Source: Phytohabitans rumicis
GTDB taxonomy: Bacteria; Actinomycetota; Actinomycetes; Mycobacteriales; Micromonosporaceae
Direction of reading: 5' to 3'
DNA: 64,000 nucleotides
NCBI RefSeq assembly: GCF_011764445.1
Contig: NZ_BLPG01000001.1
Coordinates: 2,666,001 to 2,730,000 of the forward strand
Under the pieces are notes generated by a model. The model ran no database searches, had not been told where the DNA came from, and saw only the letters and a list, made by a program, of their open reading frames with translations. The position numbers and the translations under genes are program-made. Positions 1 through 8,468 of this stretch are shown in pieces. Positions within the stretch are counted from its first letter, which is position 1, and each line of letters starts with the position of its first letter.

Positions 1-309
1 GTGCGTGGTACGCTCGCGTCCGTGGGCAACAGGTTCAGCTTCACCGACGAGGGCCTGAGCAACCTGCGGCTCTACGAGGTGACTCCCGGCGACGTCTGGG
101 AGGCGCTGCACAGTTCCCGCCGGGTCATCCGGCACCTGGGCGACGACGTGATGGTCGTGTACGCGGCGACGCGGCGCGGCCGGCGGCTGGCGATCCTTCT
201 CGCCGAGGCCGACCGCACCGACAACGACTGGGACGTCCTGTCCGCACGCGACCTGACCGATGTCGAGTCCAAGCGGTACGACGAGGCTCTACAGGGGTGG
301 CGACCATGA
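1..309 (+). CDS. BrnT-like toxin candidate (RelE-type fold), possibly 5'-truncated
   Basis: A 102-residue protein whose second half (RRGRRLAILLAE, then DWDVLSARDLTD and a KRYDEA end) follows the BrnT pattern of a beta strand, an SAR motif and a terminal E/R-rich helix. BrnT toxins are RelE-fold ribonucleases neutralised by a DNA-binding BrnA partner. The stop overlaps the start of the next gene in an ATGA, so the two are coupled and the second looks like the antitoxin. The GTG at base 1 may be the true start, but the gene touches the window edge, so the N-terminus is unproven. The toxin role is inferred from motif and context only. Confidence 0.55.
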   Translation: MRGTLASVGNRFSFTDEGLSNLRLYEVTPGDVWEALHSSRRVIRHLGDDVMVVYAATRRGRRLAILLAEADRTDNDWDVLSARDLTDVESKRYDEALQGWRP

Positions 310-617
310 ACAGAAACGACGCGATCAAGCAGTTCCACGAGGGTGGGGAGCGGCTCGCGGAGCTGATCGGCGAGGGACAGCCGGTCGAGCTGCCCGCCCC
401 GGACACGGACGTGCCGATGGTCAGCCGCTCGGTGCGGTTGCCGGTTGAGACGTACGAGCGGGTGCGCGCCGCGGCCGAGGCACGCGGCATCGGGGTGACC
501 ACGCTGATGCGGCAGTGGATCGAAGCCGGCCTCGCCGACCTCGACGACTCGGCGACCGTGTCGCTCGCCGACGTGCGCCGGGCGATCGCGGCACTGGCTC
601 ACCCGACCGCCGCCTGA
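306..617 (+). CDS. Ribbon-helix-helix (CopG/BrnA-like) antitoxin candidate
   Basis: A 103-residue protein. The middle part SRSVRLPVETYERVRAAAE, followed by GIGVTTLMRQWIEAGL, is a classic ribbon-helix-helix pattern: one beta strand, then two helices with a hydrophobic dimer core. Such proteins bind operator DNA as dimers and often autoregulate a toxin operon. ATG 306 gives an ATGA overlap with the preceding toxin-like gene and is preferred to an in-frame GTG at 297. The N-terminal 40 residues (acidic, with an EGQPVELPAPDTD segment) could be the toxin-binding region. Family call fairly safe; antitoxin role inferred. Confidence 0.6.
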   Translation: MNRNDAIKQFHEGGERLAELIGEGQPVELPAPDTDVPMVSRSVRLPVETYERVRAAAEARGIGVTTLMRQWIEAGLADLDDSATVSLADVRRAIAALAHPTAA

Positions 618-624
618 AGCGCGT

Positions 625-1191
625 TTACTTCTTGGCGGCGGCCTTCATCTGCTGCTTGTACTCGCGCACCTTGACGAGCGAGTCGGCGTCGACGATGTCG
701 GCGACCGACTTGTACGTGCCGTCCGGCCCGTAGTCGCCGGCGGCCTGCTGCCAGCCCTCGGGGCGTACGCCGTATTGCTTGCCGAGCAGAGCGACGAAAA
801 TCTGTGCTTTTTGCTTGCCGAACCCGGGCACCTCACTGACCCGCTTCAGCAACTCCTTGCCCGTGCCCGCGTCTGACCACAGCGCGGCCGCGTCGCCGTC
901 GTACTTCTCGACGAGGAGGCGGCAGGCGTCCTGCACCCGGGCGGCCATCGCCTTGGGGAAGCGGTGCAGCGCCGGTGGCGTGGCGAAGATGGCGGTCAGC
1001 GCTTCCGGGTCGTACTCGGCGAGTTCCCGCGCCGTCGGCTCGTGTCCGAGGCGCCGCACCAGGTCGTACGGGGAACTGAACGCGCGTTCCAGTGGGATCT
1101 GCTGGTCGAGGATCATGCCGATGAACAGCGCTAGCGGGCTGCGCTGAAGCAGCTTGTTGGCCTCGGCGTCAATAGGCAGTAACAGTGTCAT
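625..1191 (-). CDS. HhH-GPD family base-excision repair protein
   Basis: About 188 residues. The N-terminal stretch with PLALFIGMILDQQIP and the VSEVPGFGKQKAQIF helix-hairpin-helix (GFGKQKA) mark the HhH-GPD superfamily of DNA glycosylases, specifically the short uncharacterised actinobacterial subfamily. The usual catalytic Lys/Asp arrangement of Nth or MutY is not evident and there is no FeS cluster cysteine set, so the substrate is unknown. An in-frame ATG at 1200 exists, but GGGCAGG lies directly against it and better spaced for ATG 1191. It is convergent with the toxin-antitoxin-like pair. Confidence 0.75.
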   Translation of the reverse strand: MTLLLPIDAEANKLLQRSPLALFIGMILDQQIPLERAFSSPYDLVRRLGHEPTARELAEYDPEALTAIFATPPALHRFPKAMAARVQDACRLLVEKYDGDAAALWSDAGTGKELLKRVSEVPGFGKQKAQIFVALLGKQYGVRPEGWQQAAGDYGPDGTYKSVADIVDADSLVKVREYKQQMKAAAKK

Positions 1192-1390
1192 ACACCCCAT
1201 CCTGCCCGATCAGTGCCTCCGGTGAAGCGACAGATGAGACCGCAAGCCGGGTCCACTTTGGAAGAGGTAATCTCACGCAGTCGACATTTGTGACAGGTCG
1301 TCCCACCGTGACTTGCGGGGCGCCGTCGATCGCGCGGGGGGCGCGGCGGTTCAGGCGTGGGAAGGACCCACTGGCACCAGGAGGCTTCCC

Positions 1391-1951
1391 GTGAGCAGAT
1401 ACGTCATCACCATCACCCCGGACAACGGCGGGGGGACCGGCGCCGACACCGCACACACCACCGTGCGCGTGGACACGTCGACCGGGCAGACCCGCATCAC
1501 CGAACTGACCGTCCGGGCCGCCAGCGGCGGCGGGCTGGCACCCGCCGATCTGCCCCCGGTGGACCTGGACCTGCTGGTCCGCGCCCTGACCGGCCCCATG
1601 CCGGCGCAGGCACTGCCGCCCACCGCGGCGGCGGCGGAACCGGAGGCGGCGGAGGAAGCCACCGTGGTCGCACCGGCCGCGCCCGCTCCTCGCCGCCGGG
1701 CCCGCAAGGCCGCGACGCGGGCACGGAAGGCGACCGCCGCCAAGAAGACGGCCGCGAAGAAGGCGACGGCACAAAAGGCCACCGGCACCCGGGCGTACCG
1801 GCGGATGCCCGAGCCCGAAGAGGTCATGGACGCCTACCGGCGTACCGGCTCGATCACCGCCGTGGCCGAACACTTCGACGTGCCGCGGCACACCGTCGCC
1901 GGCTGGGCCCGCCGCCTGCGCGGCCTCGGATACGCCATCGGCCGCCAGTAG
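1391..1951 (+). CDS. Histone H1-like / helix-turn-helix DNA-binding protein
   Basis: 186 residues from GTG 1391, which sits seven bases after AGGAGG. Three parts can be seen: an N-terminal beta-rich domain (residues 1-70), a Pro/Ala/Glu linker, and a basic tract around 100-137 with KKTAAKKATAQKA repeats like eukaryotic H1 tails and bacterial HupB/Hc1 tails. It ends in a compact helix-turn-helix (EEVMDAYRRTGSITAVAEHF then VPRHTVAGWARRLR). It is likely a nucleoid-associated or regulatory DNA-binding protein; the basic tail gives non-specific binding and the HTH may add specificity. No family name recognised. It is followed by a 74-bp gap and a lipoprotein gene. Confidence 0.7.
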   Translation: MSRYVITITPDNGGGTGADTAHTTVRVDTSTGQTRITELTVRAASGGGLAPADLPPVDLDLLVRALTGPMPAQALPPTAAAAEPEAAEEATVVAPAAPAPRRRARKAATRARKATAAKKTAAKKATAQKATGTRAYRRMPEPEEVMDAYRRTGSITAVAEHFDVPRHTVAGWARRLRGLGYAIGRQ

Positions 1952-2025
1952 GGCTTTCCCCGGCCTTTCGGTCGCATTTGATCCGATGGCGTAACAGCGC
2001 CGCCGACGAGAGGACAGCGAACATC

Positions 2026-3153
2026 GTGCGTACGGCGAAGTACGTTGCGACACTGGCCCTCGCGGCGGCGGCGCTCGTCGCCTGCTCCGAGGAGCCCGAA
2101 GAATCCGTGGCGCAGCCGGCACCCACGGTGCCCACGCCGACCGAGTCGCGCGGCGCCACCAGCACGCCCGGTGCCGCCCCTGACCTGAACGCTCCGCAGC
2201 AGGTCGCCAGCGGCCTCGACGTACCGTGGGGCCTGGCGTTCCTGCCCGACGGCGACGCGCTGGTGGCCGAGCGGGAGACCGCCCGAATCCTGCGGGTGTC
2301 GCCGGGCGGCGGCCGGGCGCGCCAGGTGTACGAGGTGCCGGGCGTGGACCCGGGTGGCGAGGGCGGCCTGCTCGGGCTCGCCGTCTCCCCGAACTACGCC
2401 ACCGATCAGTACGTCTACGCGTACTTCACCGCCGAATCCGACAACCGCGTCGTCCGGTTCAAGCTCGACGACCAGAGCCGGCCGGAGGTGATTTTCGACG
2501 GCATCAGCAAGGCGTCCAACCACAATGGAGGGCGGATCGCGTTCGGGCCGGACGGGATGCTGTACGCCGGCACGGGCGACGCCGCCGAGCGCGACTCGTC
2601 GCAGGATCCGGACGACCCCAACGGGAAAATCCTCCGGCTCACCCCGGACGGCGACCCGGCACCGGGAAACCCGCGACCCAACTCCCCCATCTACAGCCTC
2701 GGCCACCGCAACGTGCAAGGACTGGCGTGGGACGCGGACGGCCGGCTCTTCGCCACCGAGTTCGGCCAGAACCGGCTCGACGAGGTCAATCTGATCCAGC
2801 CGGGCCGCAACTACGGGTGGCCGGAGGTGGAGGGCGAGGGCGACACCGACGGCGGCCGATACACCAACCCGATCGTAACCTGGTCCACGGATGAGGCATC
2901 TCCGTCCGGCGCGGCCATCGCCGGCAACACGCTCTACGTCGCCGCCCTGCGCGGGGAACGCCTCTGGGCCGTGCCGCTGACCGCCGGCCGGGCCGGTGAG
3001 CCGCGTGCCTTCTTCGTCAACCGGTACGGCCGCCTGCGTACCGTCGCGGTGGCCCCGGACGGCGCGCTGTGGCTGGCGACGTCGAACCGCGACGGGCGCG
3101 GCGACGTCCGTGCGGGTGATGACCGGATCCTCCGCCACCCGGCGCAAGAATGA
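2026..3153 (+). CDS. PQQ-dependent sugar dehydrogenase-like lipoprotein
   Basis: 375 residues from GTG 2026. It begins with a lipoprotein signal peptide whose lipobox is LVAC, so the mature protein should be membrane-anchored outside the cell. The body is the six-bladed propeller of the soluble glucose dehydrogenase (GSDH) family: VPWGLAFLPDG, EGGLLGLAVSPNY, the HNGGRIAFGPDGMLY segment with the catalytic-type His, GDAAERDSSQDP, and LGHRNVQGLAWD. These enzymes oxidise aldoses or related polyols using PQQ; the real substrate cannot be told from sequence. It is 5 bp from the next gene and may be cotranscribed with it. Confidence 0.85.
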   Translation: MRTAKYVATLALAAAALVACSEEPEESVAQPAPTVPTPTESRGATSTPGAAPDLNAPQQVASGLDVPWGLAFLPDGDALVAERETARILRVSPGGGRARQVYEVPGVDPGGEGGLLGLAVSPNYATDQYVYAYFTAESDNRVVRFKLDDQSRPEVIFDGISKASNHNGGRIAFGPDGMLYAGTGDAAERDSSQDPDDPNGKILRLTPDGDPAPGNPRPNSPIYSLGHRNVQGLAWDADGRLFATEFGQNRLDEVNLIQPGRNYGWPEVEGEGDTDGGRYTNPIVTWSTDEASPSGAAIAGNTLYVAALRGERLWAVPLTAGRAGEPRAFFVNRYGRLRTVAVAPDGALWLATSNRDGRGDVRAGDDRILRHPAQE

Positions 3154-3157
3154 ACGG

Positions 3158-3571
3158 GTGACGACACCGCGACCCGCACTTGCCGAGCAGCTCGACCTGG
3201 CACCGCATCCGGAGGGCGGCTGGTTCCGGGAGACCTGGCGCAGCGGCCACACGTTCGACCCCGCGGGGTACGGCGGGCCGCGCCAGGCCGCGACCGCGAT
3301 CTACTTCCTGCTCAACCTGGGTGAGGAGTCCCGCTGGCACGTGGTGCGCTCGGACGAGCTGTGGCTGTGGCACGCGGGCGGGCCGCTGACCCTGCGAATG
3401 CGCGATCGGGAGCCGACCATTCTCGGCAACGACGTAGCCGCCGGGCAGCGCCCGCAGGTGCTGGTGCCCGGTGGTGTGTGGCAGTCCGCCGCGCCGGCCG
3501 GCGCCGAGCCGGTGCTGGTGAGTTGCGTGGTGGCGCCCGGGTTCGACTTCGCCGACTTCAGGATGGCGTGA
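3158..3571 (+). CDS. DUF985-type cupin protein
   Basis: 137 residues starting at GTG 3158, four bases after the dehydrogenase stop. It has the DUF985 cupin signature: LAPHPEGGWFRETWRS near the start, AIYFLLNLGEESRWHVVRSDELW carrying the first cupin motif, and a QVLVPGGVWQSA segment for the second. The fold is a small beta barrel; a sugar-binding or isomerase-like role has been suggested for the family but none is established. Its stop overlaps the next start by one base (TGATG), which implies translational coupling with the downstream methyltransferase. Confidence 0.85.
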   Translation: MTTPRPALAEQLDLAPHPEGGWFRETWRSGHTFDPAGYGGPRQAATAIYFLLNLGEESRWHVVRSDELWLWHAGGPLTLRMRDREPTILGNDVAAGQRPQVLVPGGVWQSAAPAGAEPVLVSCVVAPGFDFADFRMA

Positions 3572-5037
3572 TGCTGCTTTCGACCGCCCAGACAGAACAG
3601 CTCCGCGCGGCGCTGACTGACTACACAGCCAGCGGCATCGCCGAGCGGCTCGGCCCGGCGGCCACCGCCGCGGTCGCGCGCAACGACTTCCGGGCCGCCC
3701 TGCGCGCCACCGCCGACCGGGACCGGCTCGCCACGCTGATCCGGCTCTTCGTCTGCGCGCAGACCGAGCCGGCCGCCGCGGTCGAGGCCGCGCTCGCCCC
3801 GCTCCCGCTCGCCGCCGCGCTCGCCGCCGGACTCGTCGTGCCCGACGGGGACGGCCTGCGGCAGGGCCTGGATCTGGAGGCGTACGGCGACGCGTGGTGG
3901 GTGCTCGCCGACCTGCCCGTCGCGGCCCGCCCCGGCGTACCCCTCGCGCCCGACCATGTGCTCGGCGTCGGCGGCGCGTCCACGACGCTCGCCGGCGCCA
4001 CCGTGCGGCGGCCCGTCGGCACCGCGCTCGACCTGGGCACCGGCTGCGGCGTGCAGGCCCTGCACCTGTCCCAGCACGCCACCAGCGTGACCGCGACCGA
4101 CCTGAGCGAGCGGGCGCTGGCCTTCGCCGCCACCACCGCCGCCCTCAACGGCCTGGAGTGGGAGCTGCTGCGCGGGGACATGACCGCTCCGGTGGCCGGC
4201 CGCCGGTTCGACCTGGTCGTCAGCAACCCGCCGTTCGTGGTCGGGCCGGGCACGGCCACCCACGCGTACCGCGACTCCGGCCGGGCCAGCGACGGCATCA
4301 GCGCCGAACTAGCCGCCGCCGCGCCCGGCCTGCTGACCGAGGGCGGCGTCATGCAGTACCTCGCGAATTGGGTACATATCGCCGGCGAGGACTGGGCCGA
4401 CCGGGTGGCCGGCTGGGTCGCCGGCACCGGGCTGGACGCCTGGGTCATCCAGCGCGAGGTCGCCGACCCAGTGTCCTATGTGGACCTTTGGCTGAGCGAC
4501 GCGGGCGAGCCGCACGACCCGGCCCGCAAGGCGGCGTGGCTGGACTGGTTCGACGCGCACAAGGTCGAGGCCGTCGGCTTCGGCCTGGTCACCCTCCGCC
4601 GGGCCGGCGCGGACGACCCGGTGGTCCGGGTCGAAGACCTCCGCCAGCAGGTCGCGGGGCCGCTCGGCGCGCAGGTCGCGGCCTGGTTCGACCGCCAGGA
4701 CTTTCTCCGGGTACGCGATGCGGACGCGCTCCTCGCCGCGCGCTACCGAGCCGCCGAAGGGCTGCAACTGCGCCAGGAGGCGACCATGGGCGACGAGGGC
4801 TGGGCGGTCGACCGGCAGGTGCTCGCCATGCCGCAGGGGCTGCGCTGGACGGAGGAGATCGATCCGCTCGTACTCGCGCTGGTGGGCGGCTGCGAAGGGC
4901 AGGTGCCGCTGCGGGACCAGATCGCCGTACTCGCGGTGGCGCACGATGTCGCGGAGGCCGACCTGGCGGAAGCGGCCGTGCCGATCATCGCGCACCTGGT
5001 GGAGCGCGGAGTCATCGTTCCCGCGGACGGGGAGTAG
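3571..5037 (+). CDS. Class I SAM-dependent methyltransferase (small-domain type)
   Basis: 488 residues. The N-terminal helical domain (1-130) is followed by a Rossmann methyltransferase core: DLGTGCGVQALHLSQ is motif I and SNPPFVVGPG is the (N/D/S)PP(Y/F) motif typical of amino-group methylation of nucleic acid bases or glutamine side chains (PrmC, RsmC and HemK relatives). A long C-terminal domain after residue 330 is characteristic of a single-copy actinobacterial family. The exact substrate is unknown; rRNA or protein glutamine are the reasonable options. It starts one base inside the cupin stop and is three bases from dtd. Confidence 0.85.
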   Translation: MLLSTAQTEQLRAALTDYTASGIAERLGPAATAAVARNDFRAALRATADRDRLATLIRLFVCAQTEPAAAVEAALAPLPLAAALAAGLVVPDGDGLRQGLDLEAYGDAWWVLADLPVAARPGVPLAPDHVLGVGGASTTLAGATVRRPVGTALDLGTGCGVQALHLSQHATSVTATDLSERALAFAATTAALNGLEWELLRGDMTAPVAGRRFDLVVSNPPFVVGPGTATHAYRDSGRASDGISAELAAAAPGLLTEGGVMQYLANWVHIAGEDWADRVAGWVAGTGLDAWVIQREVADPVSYVDLWLSDAGEPHDPARKAAWLDWFDAHKVEAVGFGLVTLRRAGADDPVVRVEDLRQQVAGPLGAQVAAWFDRQDFLRVRDADALLAARYRAAEGLQLRQEATMGDEGWAVDRQVLAMPQGLRWTEEIDPLVLALVGGCEGQVPLRDQIAVLAVAHDVAEADLAEAAVPIIAHLVERGVIVPADGE

Positions 5038-5040
5038 CGG

Positions 5041-5463
5041 GTGCGGGCGGTGGTGCAGACGGTCAGCCGGGCGAGCGTGACGGTCGGCGGCGAGGTGGTC
5101 GGCGCGATCGAGGACGGCCTGCTGGTGCTGCTCGGGGTGACCCACTCGGACACGGCGGCGACCGCCGACACGATGGCGCGCAAGGTGTGGGAGCTGCGCA
5201 TCCTCGACGACGAGCGGTCCGCCTCCGACGTGGGCGCCCCGGTCCTGGTCGTCAGCCAGTTCACCTTGTACGGCGACACGCGCAAGGGCCGCCGCCCGTC
5301 CTGGACGGCGGCTGCCCGAGCCGAGGCGGCCGAACCGATGGTGGCGGCCTTCGTGGCGGCCCTGCGGACCCGTGGCGCCGTGGTCGAGGAGGGCCGCTTC
5401 CGGGCCCACATGGAGGTCTCCTCCGTCAACGTGGGCCCGCGGACGGTCCTCCTCGACCTCTAG
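5041..5463 (+). CDS. dtd: D-aminoacyl-tRNA deacylase
   Basis: 140 residues, the normal length for Dtd. It starts [15 protein letters not shown] and holds the [17 protein letters not shown] motif with the conserved SQFTL active-site strand. The C-terminal [11 protein letters not shown] carries the Gly-Pro pair needed for chiral proofreading. The enzyme is cytosolic and hydrolyses D-amino acids (and glycine) mischarged on tRNA. GTG start three bases after the methyltransferase stop, so it likely closes a four-gene run from the sugar dehydrogenase onward. Downstream gene is convergent. Confidence 0.95.
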   Translation: MRAVVQTVSRASVTVGGEVVGAIEDGLLVLLGVTHSDTAATADTMARKVWELRILDDERSASDVGAPVLVVSQFTLYGDTRKGRRPSWTAAARAEAAEPMVAAFVAALRTRGAVVEEGRFRAHMEVSSVNVGPRTVLLDL

Positions 5464-5481
5464 TTAGAACTCGACCTCTAG

Positions 5482-6270
5482 CTAGAAGAAGAGACCTCGG
5501 CGCTGGGAGGACTGGCGGAGCCAGCCGTCGAGCTGGCCGGCCCAGTCGGCCTGCTCCGCGCTCGCGTAGTCGACCGTGAACCGCCCGAACGCGTCGCGCC
5601 CCTCGGTGAACACGCCACCCCGCTTGTCCACCTCCAGCACCACCTGGAGCTGGTGCGGCGTGGGGATGAAGGTCACCTCGAGCTGGTTGAACGCGCGGGC
5701 GTACTGCGGCGCGGGGTAGAACTCGATCTCCTGGTAGAACGGGAGCGTCTGCTGCACCCCGTGGATCCGGCCGCGCTCCACGTCGGCCTTGCTGAAGCGG
5801 AAGCCGAGCCGCAGCAGCGCGTCGAGGATGCGCTCCTGCGCGGGCAGCGGGTGCACCGCCACCGCGTCCAGGTCACCCTTGTCGACGGCGCGGGCCACCT
5901 CCAGCTCCGTACGCAGGCCCATGGTCATGCCGTGCAGGTGCTGGCCGTACAGCTCGGTGATCGGGGTCTCCCACGGCACCTCGAAGCGGAACGGGATGTC
6001 GTGCCGCCCGCCCGGGGCGAGCTGGAACGCGCCGGTCAGCCGCTTGGTGTGGAACTCCTGGATGGTGTTGTACTCGCTGTCACCACTCTCGACCTCGACC
6101 TTGGTCACCAATCCGACAGAGACGTAGTCGATGGCGACCGCGTGATCACCGCCGACAACGTGCACCTGCCCATCCAGGTATCCCCCTGGCCGGCAGTTCG
6201 GGTTGCTGAGCACCGTTTCAACCGACGGGCCCCCCACGCCCATTGCCTGCAACATCCGCTTGAAGACCAC
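5482..6270 (-). CDS. Spo0M/SpoOM family sporulation-control protein
   Basis: 262 residues from GTG 6270, which has GGAGG five bases upstream; an in-frame GTG at 6285 would put that ribosome site inside the gene, so 6270 is chosen. The start VVFKRMLQAMGVGGPSVET is the conserved opening of actinobacterial Spo0M proteins. The arrestin-like beta-sandwich follows, with VDYVSVGLVTKVE-type strands and a QLAPGGRHDIPFRFEVPWETPI core. In Bacillus Spo0M affects sporulation and cell-cycle protein interactions; in actinobacteria the role is not defined. Confidence 0.9.
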   Translation of the reverse strand: MVFKRMLQAMGVGGPSVETVLSNPNCRPGGYLDGQVHVVGGDHAVAIDYVSVGLVTKVEVESGDSEYNTIQEFHTKRLTGAFQLAPGGRHDIPFRFEVPWETPITELYGQHLHGMTMGLRTELEVARAVDKGDLDAVAVHPLPAQERILDALLRLGFRFSKADVERGRIHGVQQTLPFYQEIEFYPAPQYARAFNQLEVTFIPTPHQLQVVLEVDKRGGVFTEGRDAFGRFTVDYASAEQADWAGQLDGWLRQSSQRRGLFF

Positions 6271-6483
6271 GACGTCCTCCGTCACTTAGAGCCAACGTTC
6301 GCACAGTAGCGCTTGACGGCAAGCACTGACATTCGTTCGAAAGCGGACAAATCATCTACCGGATTCATGCCACCAGTCGTCCGCCTCACTCCCGCTTCAC
6401 GCCCCAACCGCCAAGCTTTTCTCACCAGCGCCACCCGGCTGCTGGGACGCGTGCCACTTGTCGACGCGGGGAGGCGACTGAAA

Positions 6484-7464
6484 GTGGTCTTGCACATGAA
6501 CGACAACGAGCTCAGCATCGACGCCGACCTTGACGCTACCGATGAGCGTGGAGTCTCGGCCGACCTGGTCCGGGCGTACCTGAACGGTATCGGCCGCACC
6601 AAGCTGCTCACCGCCGTTCAGGAGGTCGAGCTGGCCAAGAAGATCGAGGCCGGGCTCTTCGCCGAGGAGAAGCTCGCGGACGGGGACGCGCTCGCACCGC
6701 AACTGCGGGGCGATCTGGCGATCGTGGCGCTAGAGGGCCGCGCGGCCAAGGATCACCTGCTGGAGGCCAACCTCCGCCTGGTGGTCAGCATCGCCAAGCG
6801 GTACACCGGCCGCGGCATGGCCTTCCTCGACCTCATCCAGGAAGGCAACCTCGGCCTCATCCGCGCCGTCGAAAAATTCGACTACACCAAGGGCTACAAA
6901 TTCTCCACCTACGCCACCTGGTGGATCCGCCAAGCCATCACCCGCGCCATGGCCGACCAAGCCCGCACCATCCGCATCCCGGTCCACATGGTCGAGCAGG
7001 TCAACCGCATGGTGCGCGCCCGGCGCGACCTCAGCACCACGCTCGGCCGCGAGCCGACCATCGCCGAGGTGGCCGTCGCGATGGGCGTGCAGGAGTTCCA
7101 GGTGATCGAGCTGATCTCGTACGACCGCGAGCCGGTCAGCCTCGACCAGGCCGTGGGCGAAGACGGGGAGAGCGCGCTCGGCGACTTCGTGGCGGGCGTC
7201 GACCCGCGGCAGGAGCCAGCCGACAACGTCGCCCAGGGCGAGCTGCGCAGCGAGGTCGAGATCGTCCTGTCGACGCTGTCCCAGCGGGAGCAGGCGGTGA
7301 TCCGGCTGCGCTTCGGCCTCGACGACGGCCGCCAGCGCACGCTCGACGAGGTGGGCCGCGAGTTCGGCCTGTCCCGGGAGCGGATCCGCCAGATCGAAAA
7401 GGTCACCCTTCTAAAGCTCCGCCACCCGTCCCGCGCCAAGCGCCTAGAGGCATACGCCAGCTAG
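6484..7464 (+). CDS. Group 2 (SigB/HrdB-like) RNA polymerase sigma factor
   Basis: 326 residues from GTG 6484, chosen because GGGGAGG lies nine bases before it. The open frame extends back to about 6313 and another start there cannot be excluded. Regions follow the sigma-70 order: 1.2 ([16 protein letters not shown]), 2.1-2.4 ([52 protein letters not shown]), 3, and 4.2 ([20 protein letters not shown]). Region 1.1 is absent, as expected for a group 2, non-essential primary-like factor. No anti-sigma gene is adjacent. A perfect hairpin follows its stop. Confidence 0.9.
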   Translation: MVLHMNDNELSIDADLDATDERGVSADLVRAYLNGIGRTKLLTAVQEVELAKKIEAGLFAEEKLADGDALAPQLRGDLAIVALEGRAAKDHLLEANLRLVVSIAKRYTGRGMAFLDLIQEGNLGLIRAVEKFDYTKGYKFSTYATWWIRQAITRAMADQARTIRIPVHMVEQVNRMVRARRDLSTTLGREPTIAEVAVAMGVQEFQVIELISYDREPVSLDQAVGEDGESALGDFVAGVDPRQEPADNVAQGELRSEVEIVLSTLSQREQAVIRLRFGLDDGRQRTLDEVGREFGLSRERIRQIEKVTLLKLRHPSRAKRLEAYAS

Positions 7465-7466
7465 CT

Positions 7467-7520
7467 GCAAGGAAGGGCACCTTGTTATCGCTTTTTGCAT
7501 AACAAGGTGCCCTTCCTTGC
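7467..7520. terminator. Perfect 22-bp hairpin between convergent genes
   Basis: Arms 7467-7488 and 7499-7520 are exact reverse complements (starting GCAAGGAAGGGCACC), with a 10-base loop containing TTTTT. It sits three bases after the sigma factor stop and four bases before the stop of the convergent methyltransferase, so it can end transcription from both sides. There is no clear poly-U tail, which is common for actinobacterial hairpin terminators. Confidence 0.8.
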
Positions 7521-7523
7521 ATC

Positions 7524-8318
7524 TCAGGGGCGGCAGAGCACCTCGCCGTGGAGGACCGCGAACCAGCCGTCCTCGTCAGCGCCCCACTCCCGCCAGGCCG
7601 CCGAGATCCGTTCCAGATCGGCCGCGCCGTACCCGGCGTCGAGCGCCTGGCCCGCGATCGCCGAGCCCACGATGCGGTCCGCCCACATGCCGCTCCACCA
7701 GCCCCGATCCTCCGGCGACGCGAAGCACCAGACCGACGCCGACCCGGTCACCTCGGTGAAGCCGGCCGCGCGGGCCCACGCCAGCAGCCGCCGCCCGGCG
7801 TCCGGCTCGCCGCCGTTGCGCCGGGCCACACGGCGGTAGAGGGCGAGCCATTCGTCCAGGACGGGCGCCTCCGGAAACCAGGTCATCGCCGCGTAGTCGG
7901 AGTCCCGCGCCGCGACCACGCCACCCGGCCGGCACACCCGCCGCATCTCCCGCAGCGCCCGCACCGGATCGCCGACGTGCTGCAACACCTGGTGCGCGTG
8001 CACGACGTCGAACGCCCCGTCGGCGTACCGCAGGTCGTGCACGTCGGCGACCGCGAAGTCGACGTTGTCCGTGCCCCGCTCGGCGGCCGCCTGGCGCGCC
8101 GCGGCCAGCGCGTCCTCGGAGGTGTCCACCGCGGTGACCCGACCGGGCGCGACGCGCTCGGCGAGGTCGAGGGTGATCGTGCCGGGACCGCACCCCACGT
8201 CGAGCACGGACAGGCCGGGCCCGAGGCGGTCGAGCAGGTACGCGGCCGAGTTCTCCGCCGTACGCCACCGGTGCGAGCGCAGCACCGACTCGTGATGCCC
8301 ATGCGTGTACGTCGCCAT
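7524..8318 (-). CDS. Class I SAM-dependent methyltransferase (UbiE/Methyltransf_11 type)
   Basis: 264 residues. ATG 8318 (MATYTHGHHESVLRSHRWRT) is preferred; the open frame upstream runs into a repeat element and is not protein-like. Motif I is LDVGCGPGTITLDLAE, the acidic loop is AVDTSEDAL, and motif post-I DVVHAHQVLQHV is typical of small-molecule methyltransferases such as UbiE and sterol/polyketide O- or C-methyltransferases. The C-terminal third (WWSGMWADRIVGSAIAGQAL) is common to a frequent actinobacterial family of unknown substrate. Monocistronic by context. Confidence 0.85.
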   Translation of the reverse strand: MATYTHGHHESVLRSHRWRTAENSAAYLLDRLGPGLSVLDVGCGPGTITLDLAERVAPGRVTAVDTSEDALAAARQAAAERGTDNVDFAVADVHDLRYADGAFDVVHAHQVLQHVGDPVRALREMRRVCRPGGVVAARDSDYAAMTWFPEAPVLDEWLALYRRVARRNGGEPDAGRRLLAWARAAGFTEVTGSASVWCFASPEDRGWWSGMWADRIVGSAIAGQALDAGYGAADLERISAAWREWGADEDGWFAVLHGEVLCRP

Positions 8319-8392
8319 GCCTGTCACGCTACCGCTAGCTGTCCACGATGTGGTCACTCTTTCCCGCATGTTGGTCCCGCCACATGCGCGGC

Positions 8393-8468
8393 GATCAAGG
8401 ATTTGCGCGTCGATCAAGGGCAAACGGCCGTGGTTTGGAGATCAAAGCACGACCATATGCCCTTGATC
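8393..8468. repeat. GATCAAGG palindromic repeat, copy 1
   Basis: One upstream 19-bp half-unit (GATCAAGG at 8393) is followed by a 57-bp hairpin: arm 8412-8432, 15-base loop 8433-8447 (GTTTGGAGATCAAAG), arm 8448-8468 with three mismatches. It lies just beyond the 5' end of the 7524-8318 gene and overlaps the last codons of the 8414-11041 gene, for which it may act as a terminator. Five more copies lie in the window. Confidence 0.85.

Noticed and set aside
1834-3252. 472-codon minus-strand frame opposite the sugar dehydrogenase
   Set aside because: Shadow of the plus-strand gene, without conserved motifs.
6313-6345. Promoter with TTGACG upstream of the sigma factor gene
   Set aside because: The -35-like hexamer has no convincing -10 at 16-19 bases.
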